Positions 1-6,994 of a stretch of 9,609 nt of DNA are shown here, in pieces. The position numbers and the translations under genes are program-made. Source of the stretch: CAZESH01 sp964514665 (GTDB lineage Bacteria > Bacillota > Bacilli > Paenibacillales > KCTC-25726). The notes under the pieces are model-generated. The model had not been told where the DNA came from. It saw only the letters and a program-made list of their open reading frames with translations, and ran no database searches. The first letter of the stretch is position 1. Each line of letters opens with the position of its first letter. The stretch is from positions 1-9,609 of the forward strand of contig CAZESH010000158.1 of assembly GCA_964514665.1 (NCBI GenBank). The letters are read 5' to 3'.

Positions 1-225
1 TATTCCACTTGGTATGAGCCGTTTGATGATCAGGCTTATATCGACAAATGCGTCAATTTTGTTTTGTCCCATCCGGCTGTGACCGGTTTGGCCAGTGCCG
101 GAGACGTGCGGCTGCTGCCTAAGATCGTGGAGGCGTCCAAGCGTTTCAAGCCATACGGCGAAGCGGAAAAGCAGGAACTGATGGCTGCTGCGGGAAGTTT
201 CGGATCCCCTTTTGATTCCATGTAA
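1..225 (+). CDS. Aldo/keto reductase, C-terminal fragment (5' end outside window)
   Basis: The reading frame is open from the first base and stops at TAA 223-225, giving 74 C-terminal residues. The segment reading YIDKCVNFVLSHPAVTGLAS followed by GDVRLLPKIVEA resembles the last strand and helices of the aldo/keto reductase TIM barrel, where a helix, a 'LSHPAVT' strand and a short loop contribute to NAD(P)H binding. The tail ends in FDSM. Members of this family are cytoplasmic NAD(P)H-dependent oxidoreductases acting on aldehydes, ketones or sugars. The substrate cannot be told from this fragment, and the catalytic Asp-Tyr-Lys-His residues lie upstream of the window. A terminator follows 20 bases after the stop, so this gene ends its transcription unit. 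Family assignment is by remembered resemblance of the C-terminus only. Confidence 0.7.
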   Translation, partial: YSTWYEPFDDQAYIDKCVNFVLSHPAVTGLASAGDVRLLPKIVEASKRFKPYGEAEKQELMAAAGSFGSPFDSM

Positions 226-245
226 TCCAAGCAAAAATCCGATTG

Positions 246-279
246 AAGCCCTGCCGGACGAATGTCCCGGGGCTTTTTT
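246..279 (+). terminator. Intrinsic terminator after the aldo/keto reductase gene
   Basis: The arms AAGCCC (246-251) and GGGCTT (270-275) pair. Inside them GGAC (256-259) pairs with GTCC (264-267) around a GAAT loop, with a few unpaired bases between the two helices. Six T residues (274-279) follow the stem. It lies 20 bases after the stop codon at 225 and points along the + strand, as expected for Rho-independent termination. Confidence 0.8.
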
Positions 280-291
280 GCGATTTTGCAG

Positions 292-297
292 TATAAT
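292..297 (+). promoter_or_regulatory. Candidate -10 element for lipL
   Basis: A perfect TATAAT lies at 292-297, 34 bases before the lipL start and just after the preceding terminator. No convincing -35 box is present: the stretch 16-18 bases upstream is the terminator stem and T-tract. Position and the perfect hexamer favour a sigma-A promoter, but this is weak evidence. Confidence 0.4.
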
Positions 298-331
298 GTT
301 AGTTAAAACCCGGACAGGAAGGTAATCCGTT

Positions 332-1138
332 GTGAATACGACCGGCTTTCACCCATTCATGTTTTCAATCTATGACCGCAGCCGCGAGCCGATGAATGGA
401 GAGGTGCTGCGCCCTTTTGCCATTGATGAGCTTATATGCAGGAGCATCGGCGTCAGGAAGACGGCTGTCGTTCATATATGGCGTCATGATCGGGCTTTCG
501 TTTTGGGATTGCGGGACAGGCGGCTGGCCTTTGCGAAAGAAGCGATGGGAGAGCTGCAGAGCCAAGGCTATTCGGTTGCTGTGCGAAATTCAGGAGGCGC
601 TGCCGTGCCGCTCGATCCGGGAGTGGTCAATTTATCTCTGATCGTACCCAAGCTGCCGGGAACCCTTGATTATAAAGATGATTTCAATTTTATGGCCGGA
701 CTGATTTCCGCAACGGTTGCGGATTTGTCGGATGCCCGTGCTGCATCGGGAGAAGTAGCGGGCGCCTATTGCCCGGGTGAATTCGATCTCAGCATCGGGG
801 GAAGGAAATTTTGCGGAATCGCCCAACGCAGGCAGCTTGGCGGCATGATCATCCAAGCCTTTGTCAATGTGGAGGGCTCAGGCATGGAGCGGGCAGAACG
901 GGTCGCGCGATTTTATCAGACAGCCTCTGGAGGAGAAACCGATGCTGCCGGCTCCCTCTTTATTCAGCCCTCGAAGCTGACCAGCTTGCAGGAGCAGATT
1001 CCTTCCCTCACTGTTACTGCCTTTGTCAACGCATTTCAACAAAGAATCCGTCTTGCTCTGAAAGCGCTGGACGATATTCCTGCTGAGGATGAGATCGAAA
1101 AAATGATCGAGGTACTGCGGGAACGTTATGACGGATAA
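332..1138 (+). CDS. lipL: Octanoyl-[GcvH]:protein N-octanoyltransferase (LipL type)
   Basis: LipL is a cytoplasmic amidotransferase of lipoic acid synthesis. It moves the octanoyl group from GcvH to the lipoyl-domain lysine of E2 subunits such as PdhC through a cysteine thioester. The 268-residue protein has the biotin/lipoate ligase fold signatures: RNSGGAAVPLDPGVVNLSLI at 85-104 (the usual RxSGG substrate-pocket motif) and AYCPGEFDLSIGGRKFCGIA at 145-164. Cys147 is in the position of the catalytic Cys of B. subtilis LipL (281 residues), and Lys159 matches the conserved lysine of the family. The start is GTG 332, with AGGAAGG at 316-322 nine bases upstream. LipM and LplA are the alternatives, but the SYCPG/AYCPG-type motif fits LipL best. 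It is separated from the pdh operon only by one opposed gene, which fits its role in lipoylating PdhC. It has no terminator of its own: its stop codon abuts that of the convergent esterase gene. Confidence 0.85.
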   Translation: MNTTGFHPFMFSIYDRSREPMNGEVLRPFAIDELICRSIGVRKTAVVHIWRHDRAFVLGLRDRRLAFAKEAMGELQSQGYSVAVRNSGGAAVPLDPGVVNLSLIVPKLPGTLDYKDDFNFMAGLISATVADLSDARAASGEVAGAYCPGEFDLSIGGRKFCGIAQRRQLGGMIIQAFVNVEGSGMERAERVARFYQTASGGETDAAGSLFIQPSKLTSLQEQIPSLTVTAFVNAFQQRIRLALKALDDIPAEDEIEKMIEVLRERYDG

Positions 1139-1885
1139 TCAGAGAAGGGTATAGCCCGGTATGAGAAAATGCCGCAAAGCGTCCGGCAGCTCCTTTTGCC
1201 AAAATCCCCAAGTATGCTTTCCCGGCTTCTCCAAATAGGCAAGCTTGGCTCCCTTGTCCCGCAGCAGGAGGCTCATTTCCCGGTTAAAGATCAGAAAATT
1301 ATAGCTTCCCCGCTGAGTCGCCACTTCGGTTTCCTGCTCCCCCACCAGCATATACGCATGGAGACTTTGCAGATCCCTGGCTTCCGCCGCCCTTAATTGG
1401 GATGTTGGAAGAAATGCGCCGGACAGCGAGATCAGCTTCGAGAACGTATCCGGGTAATCCAAGGCAAGATGAAGAGACACCGTGGCACCGAGCGAGTCCC
1501 CGGCCAATATGCGCTCCGATGGTTCTCTGCGGGCGGCGTACCGGGCTTCGATAAAAGGAATCAGTTCATCATGAAAAAATTTCAGGTAAGCGGCAAATCT
1601 GGAGCCTTCCGGCGCATATTCGGAGGTTCTTTTTGTTTTGTCCACTTCCACTCCGACAATGAGCGGCGGATCCATATTTTCATCCAGGATCAGCTGCGTG
1701 GCGAAAGTGGCGATTCTGCCGAGCTGAAAAAAATCATCGCCGTCTTGACAGTAAATCACCGGATAAGAGCCGATATTTTCGTAACCGGGCGGAAGAAATA
1801 CTTTAACCCGACGGTTTTCCCGGAGAAAATCCGAAGCAATCTGCTCGCGGATGATGGTGCGCTTGTGGTAACTTTGGCTGCTCAT
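1139..1885 (-). CDS. Alpha/beta-hydrolase esterase (enterochelin-esterase-like, PF00756 type)
   Basis: This is a 248-residue soluble serine hydrolase without signal peptide or membrane segment. The N-terminal part has VKVFLPPGYENIGSYPVIY (28-46), the usual opening strands of the 'putative esterase' family, followed by YCQDGDDFFQLGRIAT (45-60). The nucleophile elbow is GDSLGA, with Ser131. The catalytic histidine is probably His224 in GKHTWGFW, matching the G-H-x-W signature of the family. The acid is uncertain: VGEQETEV at 181-188 is at the right place but offers glutamates (183, 185, 187) where many relatives have Asp. Relatives include Fes/BesA siderophore esterases and the uncharacterised YjcH/YbbA group of Bacillus. 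Nothing nearby concerns siderophores, so the substrate is unknown. The start is chosen from AAAGGGG at 1900-1894, eight bases before the ATG at 1885. An out-of-frame ATG lies just upstream. The 3' end abuts lipL tail to tail. Confidence 0.8.
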   Translation of the reverse strand: MSSQSYHKRTIIREQIASDFLRENRRVKVFLPPGYENIGSYPVIYCQDGDDFFQLGRIATFATQLILDENMDPPLIVGVEVDKTKRTSEYAPEGSRFAAYLKFFHDELIPFIEARYAARREPSERILAGDSLGATVSLHLALDYPDTFSKLISLSGAFLPTSQLRAAEARDLQSLHAYMLVGEQETEVATQRGSYNFLIFNREMSLLLRDKGAKLAYLEKPGKHTWGFWQKELPDALRHFLIPGYTLL

Positions 1886-1932
1886 TCATGAAACCCCTTT
1901 GTTTAGGCAAATATAAAGACACTGTGGATTTT

Positions 1933-1959
1933 TTGACTTAACCGTAGATTTTTTATAAT
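1933..1959 (+). promoter_or_regulatory. Candidate sigma-A promoter of the pdhABCD operon
   Basis: TTGACT (1933-1938) and TATAAT (1954-1959) are good -35 and -10 hexamers with a short 15-base spacer. Reading the -35 as TTTGAC (1932-1937) gives 16. Transcription would begin near 1966, leaving a 5' leader of roughly 145 bases before pdhA. The poor spacing suggests a modest or activator-dependent promoter, which is an inference. Confidence 0.55.
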
Positions 1960-1966
1960 CTGTATT

Positions 1967-1990
1967 ATATAATCAGTTAAACTGTTATAT
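1967..1990. repeat. Inverted repeat at the presumed pdh transcription start
   Basis: CAGTT (1974-1978) and AACTG (1980-1984) are perfect inverted arms around A1979. With a one-base gap the symmetry extends outwards to ATATAAT...(G)TTATAT, covering 1967-1990. It lies just downstream of the TATAAT box, a usual place for a repressor operator. It could equally be an RNA hairpin at the 5' end of the message. The regulator is not recognised. Confidence 0.45.
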
Positions 1991-2072
1991 TCATTATTAA
2001 GCATTAAACCTTTATAAATCAACAATTATTTTTTGTGTAATTAAAAACAGGATGTTAAGAATAATATAACAG
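1982..2072 (+). repeat. Long-range inverted repeat in the pdh leader
   Basis: The arm at 1982-2000 (CTGTTATATTCATTATTAA) is complementary to the arm at 2055-2072 (TTAAGAATAATATAACAG). Ten pairs are perfect at the outer end (1982-1991 with 2063-2072), then one unpaired C and seven of eight further pairs. The 54-base loop is AT-rich and contains smaller self-complementary runs such as TTTATAAA at 2011-2018. The left arm shares bases 1982-1990 with the preceding inverted repeat, so the two structures cannot form together. The AT-richness raises the odds of chance pairing. Confidence 0.4.
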
Positions 2073-2109
2073 ATTTCCTTTTGCCAATTTTAAAAAGAGG
2101 TGATCAGAC

Positions 2110-3213
2110 ATGAGCAGTGTAAAAGCAGCGGTCAAAAGCAAGCACATCGTAAAGACGGAACCGGTTGAAATGCTGTCCGTTCTTGATTTAAACGGAAATG
2201 TAGTAAACGAGGATCAAATGCCGCCATTATCCGATGAACAGCTTCGTACACTGATGCGTAAAATGGTTTTTACGCGTATTTGGGATCAACGTGCAGTCAG
2301 CTTGGGACGGCAAGGCCGTCTGGGGTTTTATGCGCCAGTTTCCGGACAGGAAGGTTCAATGATCGGAAGCCAATCCGCGCTTGATCCGGAAGACTTTATT
2401 CTTCCGGGATACCGTGATATTCCGCAGATCGTCTGGCACGGTCTGCCGATGTACCAGGCTTTTCTATATTCAAAAGGACATCAGCATGGAGGGGAGATTC
2501 CTCAGGAGGTCCATGTGCTGATGCCGCAAATCATCATCGGAGCGCAAATTGTGCAAGCGGCGGGCGTTGCCATGGGCTTGAAAAAGCACGGCAAGCCCAA
2601 CATTGCCATTACTTATACCGGGGACGGCGGCAGCTCGCAGGGCGATTTCTACGAAGGGCTTAATTTTGCCGGAGCTTTCAAGCTGCCGGCCGTGTTTGTC
2701 GTACAAAATAACGGATACGCCATCTCCGTGCCCCGTGAGAAGCAGTCGGCGGCAGCATCGATCGCACAGAAAGCCGCGGCCGCGGGAATCACTGGGGTAC
2801 AGGTTGACGGCATGGACGTACTGGCCGTATACCAAGCGGTTGCCGAAGCCAGACGACGCGGGATCTCAGGAGAAGGACCGACTTTAATCGAAACGGTATC
2901 CTACCGTTTCGGGCCGCATTCCCTTTCGGGAGACGATCCGACCCGTTACCGCACGAAGGAAGAAGCGGGAGAATGGGAGAAGAGGGATCCGCTGAACCGC
3001 TTCCGCGCTTTTCTGGAGAAGAAAAAGCTGTGGAGCGCAGAGGATGAGAACGGCGTGATCGAAGAAGCCAAGGCTGCCGTGAGCGAAGCGATCAAAAAGG
3101 CGGAAGCCTATGAAAAAATGACGATTCCCGCACTTATCAATTCCGTGATGGATGTCACGCATGCACAGCTGAAAGCGCAAATGGAGCAATTTGCGAATAA
3201 GGAGGGGAAATAA
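2110..3213 (+). CDS. pdhA: Pyruvate dehydrogenase E1 component, alpha subunit
   Basis: With PdhB it forms the alpha2beta2 E1 enzyme, which decarboxylates pyruvate on thiamine diphosphate and transfers the acetyl unit to lipoyl-PdhC. The protein has 367 residues (B. subtilis PdhA has 371). The ThDP/Mg motif runs from GDG (171-173) to NN (200-201), as in GDGGSSQGDFYEGLNF...VVQNN. Upstream are the conserved RLGFYAPVSGQEGSMIGS (70-87) and GYRDIPQIVWHG (100-111) blocks. The active-site loop YRFGPHSLSGDDPTRYR (265-281) includes His270, the likely equivalent of the mobile-loop histidine of Geobacillus E1. The start ATG follows AAAGAGGTGATC at 2096-2107, almost the full complement of the 16S tail, so translation should be strong. 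The spacing to the ATG is only a few bases counted from GATC, normal from GAGG. First gene of the operon; stop at 3213, four bases before pdhB. A branched-chain 2-oxoacid E1 alpha is the alternative, but the operon context and close match to PdhA favour pyruvate. Confidence 0.93.
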   Translation: MSSVKAAVKSKHIVKTEPVEMLSVLDLNGNVVNEDQMPPLSDEQLRTLMRKMVFTRIWDQRAVSLGRQGRLGFYAPVSGQEGSMIGSQSALDPEDFILPGYRDIPQIVWHGLPMYQAFLYSKGHQHGGEIPQEVHVLMPQIIIGAQIVQAAGVAMGLKKHGKPNIAITYTGDGGSSQGDFYEGLNFAGAFKLPAVFVVQNNGYAISVPREKQSAAASIAQKAAAAGITGVQVDGMDVLAVYQAVAEARRRGISGEGPTLIETVSYRFGPHSLSGDDPTRYRTKEEAGEWEKRDPLNRFRAFLEKKKLWSAEDENGVIEEAKAAVSEAIKKAEAYEKMTIPALINSVMDVTHAQLKAQMEQFANKEGK

Positions 3214-3217
3214 GACG

Positions 3218-4198
3218 ATGGCGCAAATGACGATGATTCAGGCGATAACCGATGCCATGCGTGTGGAGCTGGCCAAGGATGAAAATGTACTGATATTCGG
3301 CGAGGATGTGGGTCAGTACGGCGGCGTATTTCGCGCAACGGAAGGGCTGCAAAAGGAATTCGGAGAAGAGCGGGTTTTCGATACCCCGCTGGCCGAGTCG
3401 GGAATCGGGGGATTGGCGATAGGTTTGGGTCTTCAAGGATTCCGGCCGATAGCGGAAATACAGTTTATCGGCTTTATTTTTGAAGCGCTCGATTCGATTA
3501 TCGGGCAATCCTCCAGAATGCGGTTCCGTTCCGGAGGGCGCTACAACAGTCCGATCGTTTTCCGCTCTCCGTTCGGAGTCGGCGTCAAGGCCGCAGAGTT
3601 CCATACCGATCCGCTTGAGGGGCTGCTGGCGCAGTCTCCGGGGATGAAGGTTGTCGTGCCTTCTAACCCTTATGATGCCAAAGGACTGCTGATCTCTGCT
3701 ATTCGCGACAACGATCCGGTTTTCTTCATGGAGCACATGAAGCTGTACCGCTCTTTCCGTGAAGAGGTTCCCGAAGGGGAGTATACGGTACCGCTCGGCA
3801 AGGCCAAGGTGGTGCGGGAAGGCAAAGACGCAACCCTTATCACTTACGGGGCGATGGTTCACACCTCGTTAAAAGCGGCCGAGGAACTGGAGAAAAGCGG
3901 CGGCGTAGAGGTTGAAGTAATCGATTTAAGGACGCTGAACCCGCTGGATATCGAGACGATCGCCGCTTCTGTAACCAAGACCCACCGCGCCGTCGTCGTC
4001 CAGGAAGCGCAAAGGAGCGCGGGTGTGGCGGCAGAGGTAATTGCGCAAATTAATGAAAAAGCGATTTTTCATCTCGATGCGCCGGTTTTGCGTGTGACGT
4101 CTCCGGATATGCCTTTCAGCTTTCCGAGCGTTGAAGACGATTGGGTGCCCAATCCCAAACGGATCATGGAAGCCGTGAATCAAGTCCTGGACTTTTAA
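3218..4198 (+). CDS. pdhB: Pyruvate dehydrogenase E1 component, beta subunit
   Basis: The beta subunit of E1 supplies the Glu that activates ThDP and the C-terminal domain that docks on the peripheral-subunit-binding domain of PdhC. The 326-residue protein (B. subtilis 325) begins MAQMTMIQAITDAMR. The ThDP-activating glutamate is Glu60 in DTPLAESGIGG. The conserved active-site histidine is His129 in AEFHTDPLEGL. PSNPYDAKGLL (148-158) and EHMKLYR (172-178) are typical of Bacillota PdhB, and the C-terminal domain has VEVIDLRTLNPLD (232-244) and VVQEAQRSAGVAAEV (260-274). The frame is open from a TTG at 3191 inside pdhA, but ATG 3218 is chosen: it has AAGGAGG at 3199-3205 and gives the family's usual N-terminus. 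Lys124 stands where B. subtilis PdhB has His in GGGVH; I recall the same Lys in other Paenibacillus proteins. Confidence 0.94.
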   Translation: MAQMTMIQAITDAMRVELAKDENVLIFGEDVGQYGGVFRATEGLQKEFGEERVFDTPLAESGIGGLAIGLGLQGFRPIAEIQFIGFIFEALDSIIGQSSRMRFRSGGRYNSPIVFRSPFGVGVKAAEFHTDPLEGLLAQSPGMKVVVPSNPYDAKGLLISAIRDNDPVFFMEHMKLYRSFREEVPEGEYTVPLGKAKVVREGKDATLITYGAMVHTSLKAAEELEKSGGVEVEVIDLRTLNPLDIETIAASVTKTHRAVVVQEAQRSAGVAAEVIAQINEKAIFHLDAPVLRVTSPDMPFSFPSVEDDWVPNPKRIMEAVNQVLDF

Positions 4199-4235
4199 AA
4201 GATAAAATGCGGTTGAACAAAGGAGGTTATGGAAC

Positions 4236-5570
4236 GTGGCTGTACTGGAATTCAAGCTTCCCGATGTTGGAGAGGGCATTCATGAAGGGGAAATTGTCAA
4301 ATGGCACGTCAAGCCGGGCGACAGCATTGAAGAGGATCAGGTGATTCTTGACGTGCAAAATGATAAAGCCGTCGTGGAGCTGCCGTCTCCGTTGAATGGC
4401 AAAGTTAAGGAAATCAAGGTGGAGGAAGGAACGGTAGCTGTTGTCGGCGACGTGCTTGCTTTGTTTGAGGTAGAAGGAGATGCAGTCCAGAATCAGACTC
4501 CGGAACCTGCCGACGTACAGGCACAGCCGCTGCAAGCGGAACCTGTAGGCGAACAGGCGAAGGTGCAAGAAGCAATGCCCGCAACCGCGCCAGCTGTCAA
4601 TGCGGAGGCGCCAAAGCCGGCGGCTTCCGAGGTGTTGGCCACGCCGAGTGTCCGCAAGCTAGCCAGAGAGATGGGCATCGACATTGCCAAGGTGCAGGGG
4701 ACAGGAAGACACGGCCAAGTGACCCGTGAGGATTTGGCGGCATTCGATCCATCGGCTGATACGCAAATACAAGCCGCTGCCGAAGTACAGACGGATCAGG
4801 CGAAAGCGGCTGCGAAGCCCGAGCAAACAAAAGCCCCCGGGGCGGCGGCAAGTGACTCGACGGAGGAAAATCTCGAAGAGCGCGTGCCGCTGAGAGGCGT
4901 GCGCAAGATCATTGCCGGGGCGATGGTCAAATCGGTTTATACAGCTCCGCATGTTACGGTAATGGATGAAGTTGATGTCAGCCAGCTTGTGGCCCTGCGC
5001 GAAAAGGCCAAACCGCTGGCGGAGCAAAAGGGCATAAAACTGACCTATTTGCCGTTTATCGTCAAAGCCTTGGTGGCCGCCGCCCGACAGTTTCCGGAAA
5101 TCAACGCTTCGTTGGACGACGAAAAAAGCGAAATTGTCTATAAAAAAACATACAATGTGGGCATTGCCACCGATACGGAGAACGGGCTGATCGTTCCCGT
5201 TGTAAAGCATGCCGATCGCAAGAATATCTGGACCATCGCCGCAGAAATCAAAGATATGGCTGTTCGCGGCCGGGAGGGCAAGCTGAGCGCCAATGAAATG
5301 AAGGGCGGCACGATATCGATCACCAATATCGGTTCGGCAGGCGGCATGTTCTTCACCCCGGTGATCAATTATCCCGAAGTGGCCATCCTCGGTACCGGAA
5401 GGATAACGGATAAGCCTGTAGTCAAAAACGGCAGCATCGTGGCTGCGAAAATGATGGCTTTATCCTTGAGCTTCGATCATCGCATCATTGACGGGGCAAC
5501 CGCGCAATATGCGATGAACACGATCAAGCAGCTGCTGGAGGATCCGCAGCTGCTCGTTATGGAGGTGTAA
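4236..5570 (+). CDS. pdhC: Dihydrolipoamide acetyltransferase (E2) of pyruvate dehydrogenase
   Basis: E2 forms the structural core of the complex, carries acetyl groups on its lipoyl arm and transfers them to CoA. The 444 residues (B. subtilis 442) are arranged as follows. One lipoyl domain covers about 1-80, with lipoylated Lys44 in QNDKAVVELPSP. A flexible Ala/Pro/Gln/Glu-rich linker covers about 82-132. The peripheral-subunit-binding domain (about 134-170) reads ATPSVRKLAREMGIDI...GTGRHGQVTREDL. A second linker covers about 171-214. The catalytic acyltransferase domain runs from about 215, beginning ERVPLRGVRKIIAGAM. The active-site motif is SFDHRIIDGA, with His415 and Asp419, and ITNIGSAGGMFFTPVIN (362-378) lines the CoA channel. 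The start is GTG 4236, with AAAGGAGG at 4219-4226 nine bases upstream. It follows pdhB after 37 bases and precedes pdhD by three. Lys44 is the probable substrate of LipL encoded upstream. Confidence 0.94.
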   Translation: MAVLEFKLPDVGEGIHEGEIVKWHVKPGDSIEEDQVILDVQNDKAVVELPSPLNGKVKEIKVEEGTVAVVGDVLALFEVEGDAVQNQTPEPADVQAQPLQAEPVGEQAKVQEAMPATAPAVNAEAPKPAASEVLATPSVRKLAREMGIDIAKVQGTGRHGQVTREDLAAFDPSADTQIQAAAEVQTDQAKAAAKPEQTKAPGAAASDSTEENLEERVPLRGVRKIIAGAMVKSVYTAPHVTVMDEVDVSQLVALREKAKPLAEQKGIKLTYLPFIVKALVAAARQFPEINASLDDEKSEIVYKKTYNVGIATDTENGLIVPVVKHADRKNIWTIAAEIKDMAVRGREGKLSANEMKGGTISITNIGSAGGMFFTPVINYPEVAILGTGRITDKPVVKNGSIVAAKMMALSLSFDHRIIDGATAQYAMNTIKQLLEDPQLLVMEV

Positions 5571-5573
5571 GCT

Positions 5574-6986
5574 ATGGTTGTCGGTGAATTCACTAATGAG
5601 GTTGATGTGCTTGTAATCGGCGCAGGACCGGGCGGCTATGTCGCCGCCATCCGTGCCGCTCAACTGGGCAAGCAGGTAACGGTAGTCGACAAGCTGGAGG
5701 TCGGAGGCGTTTGCCTCAATCGCGGCTGCATTCCTTCCAAGGCTTTGATATCCGCCGCCCATCAGTATGAAACGGTTCAAAAAGCGGGCGAAATCGGCAT
5801 TCAAAGCGAAAGGACCACCGTCGATTTTGCCAAGGTGCAGGCGTGGAAAAGCAGTGTCGTGAACAAATTGACCGGCGGCGTTTCCCAGCTGTTCAAGGGC
5901 AACGGCATTCAGTTTATATCCGGAGAAGCCTTTTTCACTGCAGAAAATGAGGTTCGGGTGGTAAACGGCTACGAAGGAAGCCGATATAAATTTAATCACT
6001 GCATCATCGCCAGCGGATCCAGACCGATCGAATTGAAGGCATTCCCCTATGGGGGCAGAGTTCTTAGCTCGACGGAAGCGTTGGAGCTTAAGGAGATACC
6101 GAAAAGCCTGATTGTCATCGGAGGAGGATACATCGGTATCGAGCTCGGTCAAACCTATGCCAAGCTCGGAACCAAGGTGACCATATTGGAGGGTGCAGAC
6201 TCGATTTTGCCGGGATTTGAAAGCGAAGCGACGAGGCTGGTCGAACGCAAGCTGAAAAAAGCCGGTGTGGAGATTTTCACCAAAGCGATGGCCCGGCAAA
6301 TGAGTGCCGGAGAGCAGGGTGCGACGGTGACCTTTACCGTTAACGGCGAGGAAAAACAAGTCTCGGCGGAATATGTGCTGGTCACGGTCGGCAGAAGGCC
6401 GAACACGGAAGAAATGGGTTTGGACGTAATCAACCTCAAGATCAACGACCGCGGCCTGATCGAGGTGGATAAACAAGGCCAAACCAGCGTTCCCAACATC
6501 TATGCGATTGGCGACATCGTCCCCGGCCCGGCGCTCGCCCATAAAGCTTCTTATGAGGGCAAGGTTGCGGCGGAGGCAATCGCCGGGCAGCCGAGCGAGG
6601 TGGATTACAAGGTCATTCCGTCGGTGGTTTTCTCCGATCCGGAAATCGCCAGCGTAGGCCTGAGCGAAACGGAAGCCAAGGAGCAGGGCTTGGACGTGAT
6701 CAGCGGCAAGTTCCCGTTCGCCGCCAACGGCCGCGCCCTGTCTCTGAATGCAGCCGAGGGGTTCGTGAAAATCGTCGCCGACAAAGAGAAGAAATGGGTC
6801 TTGGGCGCGCAAATCATCGGTCCGGAAGCCTCCAACCTGATTGCCGAAATGGCGCTCGCAATCGAGCTCGGCTCGACATTGGAGGACATAACGCTAACGA
6901 TTCATGCCCATCCCACACTTGGCGAAATCGTCATGGAAGCGGCCGAGGGCGCTCTGGGCCAGGCGATTCACCAGATCAACAAATAA
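5574..6986 (+). CDS. pdhD: Dihydrolipoamide dehydrogenase (E3)
   Basis: E3 is a homodimeric FAD enzyme that reoxidises dihydrolipoyl-PdhC and reduces NAD+. The 470 residues equal the length of B. subtilis PdhD. The FAD dinucleotide-binding motif is GAGPGG (16-21). The redox-active disulfide is Cys47-Cys52 in GGVCLNRGCIPSK. The NAD-binding motif is GGGYIG (183-188), the second FAD contact is YAIGD with Asp314, and the dimer-interface active-site pair is His446 and Glu451 in HAHPTLGE. All key residues are present. The start ATG 5574 is three bases after the pdhC stop, and its GGAGGTG (5561-5567) lies within the last pdhC codons, so the two are probably translationally coupled. E3 may also serve other 2-oxoacid dehydrogenases and the glycine cleavage system. 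Last gene of the operon; a nested hairpin follows. Confidence 0.95.
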   Translation: MVVGEFTNEVDVLVIGAGPGGYVAAIRAAQLGKQVTVVDKLEVGGVCLNRGCIPSKALISAAHQYETVQKAGEIGIQSERTTVDFAKVQAWKSSVVNKLTGGVSQLFKGNGIQFISGEAFFTAENEVRVVNGYEGSRYKFNHCIIASGSRPIELKAFPYGGRVLSSTEALELKEIPKSLIVIGGGYIGIELGQTYAKLGTKVTILEGADSILPGFESEATRLVERKLKKAGVEIFTKAMARQMSAGEQGATVTFTVNGEEKQVSAEYVLVTVGRRPNTEEMGLDVINLKINDRGLIEVDKQGQTSVPNIYAIGDIVPGPALAHKASYEGKVAAEAIAGQPSEVDYKVIPSVVFSDPEIASVGLSETEAKEQGLDVISGKFPFAANGRALSLNAAEGFVKIVADKEKKWVLGAQIIGPEASNLIAEMALAIELGSTLEDITLTIHAHPTLGEIVMEAAEGALGQAIHQINK

Positions 6987-6994
6987 TTCAACAC

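Larger units (their letters stand above)
1886..2109. other. AT-rich divergent gap between esterase and pdhA
   Basis: These 224 bases hold no gene. The sequence is far richer in A and T than the genes on either side. On the + strand it carries the candidate pdh promoter (1933-1959) and about 140 bases of presumed leader with inverted repeats (separate entries). On the - strand a TATATT at 1915-1910 stands about 25 bases before the esterase start and could be its -10 box, though no good -35 is visible. The pdhA ribosome binding site closes the gap. Confidence 0.7.

Noticed and set aside
1397..1891. A 164-codon open frame on the + strand opposite the esterase
   Set aside because: It mirrors the esterase gene, whose catalytic motifs are clear. 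The translation is compositionally odd and matches no family I know.
2030..2052. Possible Rex (redox repressor) site with TTGTG in the pdh leader
   Set aside because: Only one half resembles the TTGTGAA-N-TTCACAA consensus; the second half is missing.
3191..3217. Upstream TTG start for pdhB
   Set aside because: It would add nine non-conserved residues, overlap pdhA and place the strong AAGGAGG site inside the coding sequence. ATG 3218 fits the family's N-terminus.
3584..3610. Lys124 in PdhB in place of the His of B. subtilis GGGVH
   Set aside because: The catalytically important histidine is the later one (His129), which is kept, and I recall the same lysine in Paenibacillus PdhB proteins, so it is probably lineage-normal.
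5460..6812. A 450-codon open frame on the - strand opposite pdhC/pdhD
   Set aside because: It lies wholly antisense to genes with intact motifs, its translation shows no recognisable domain, and it has no ribosome binding site of note. It is a by-product of codon bias in pdhD.
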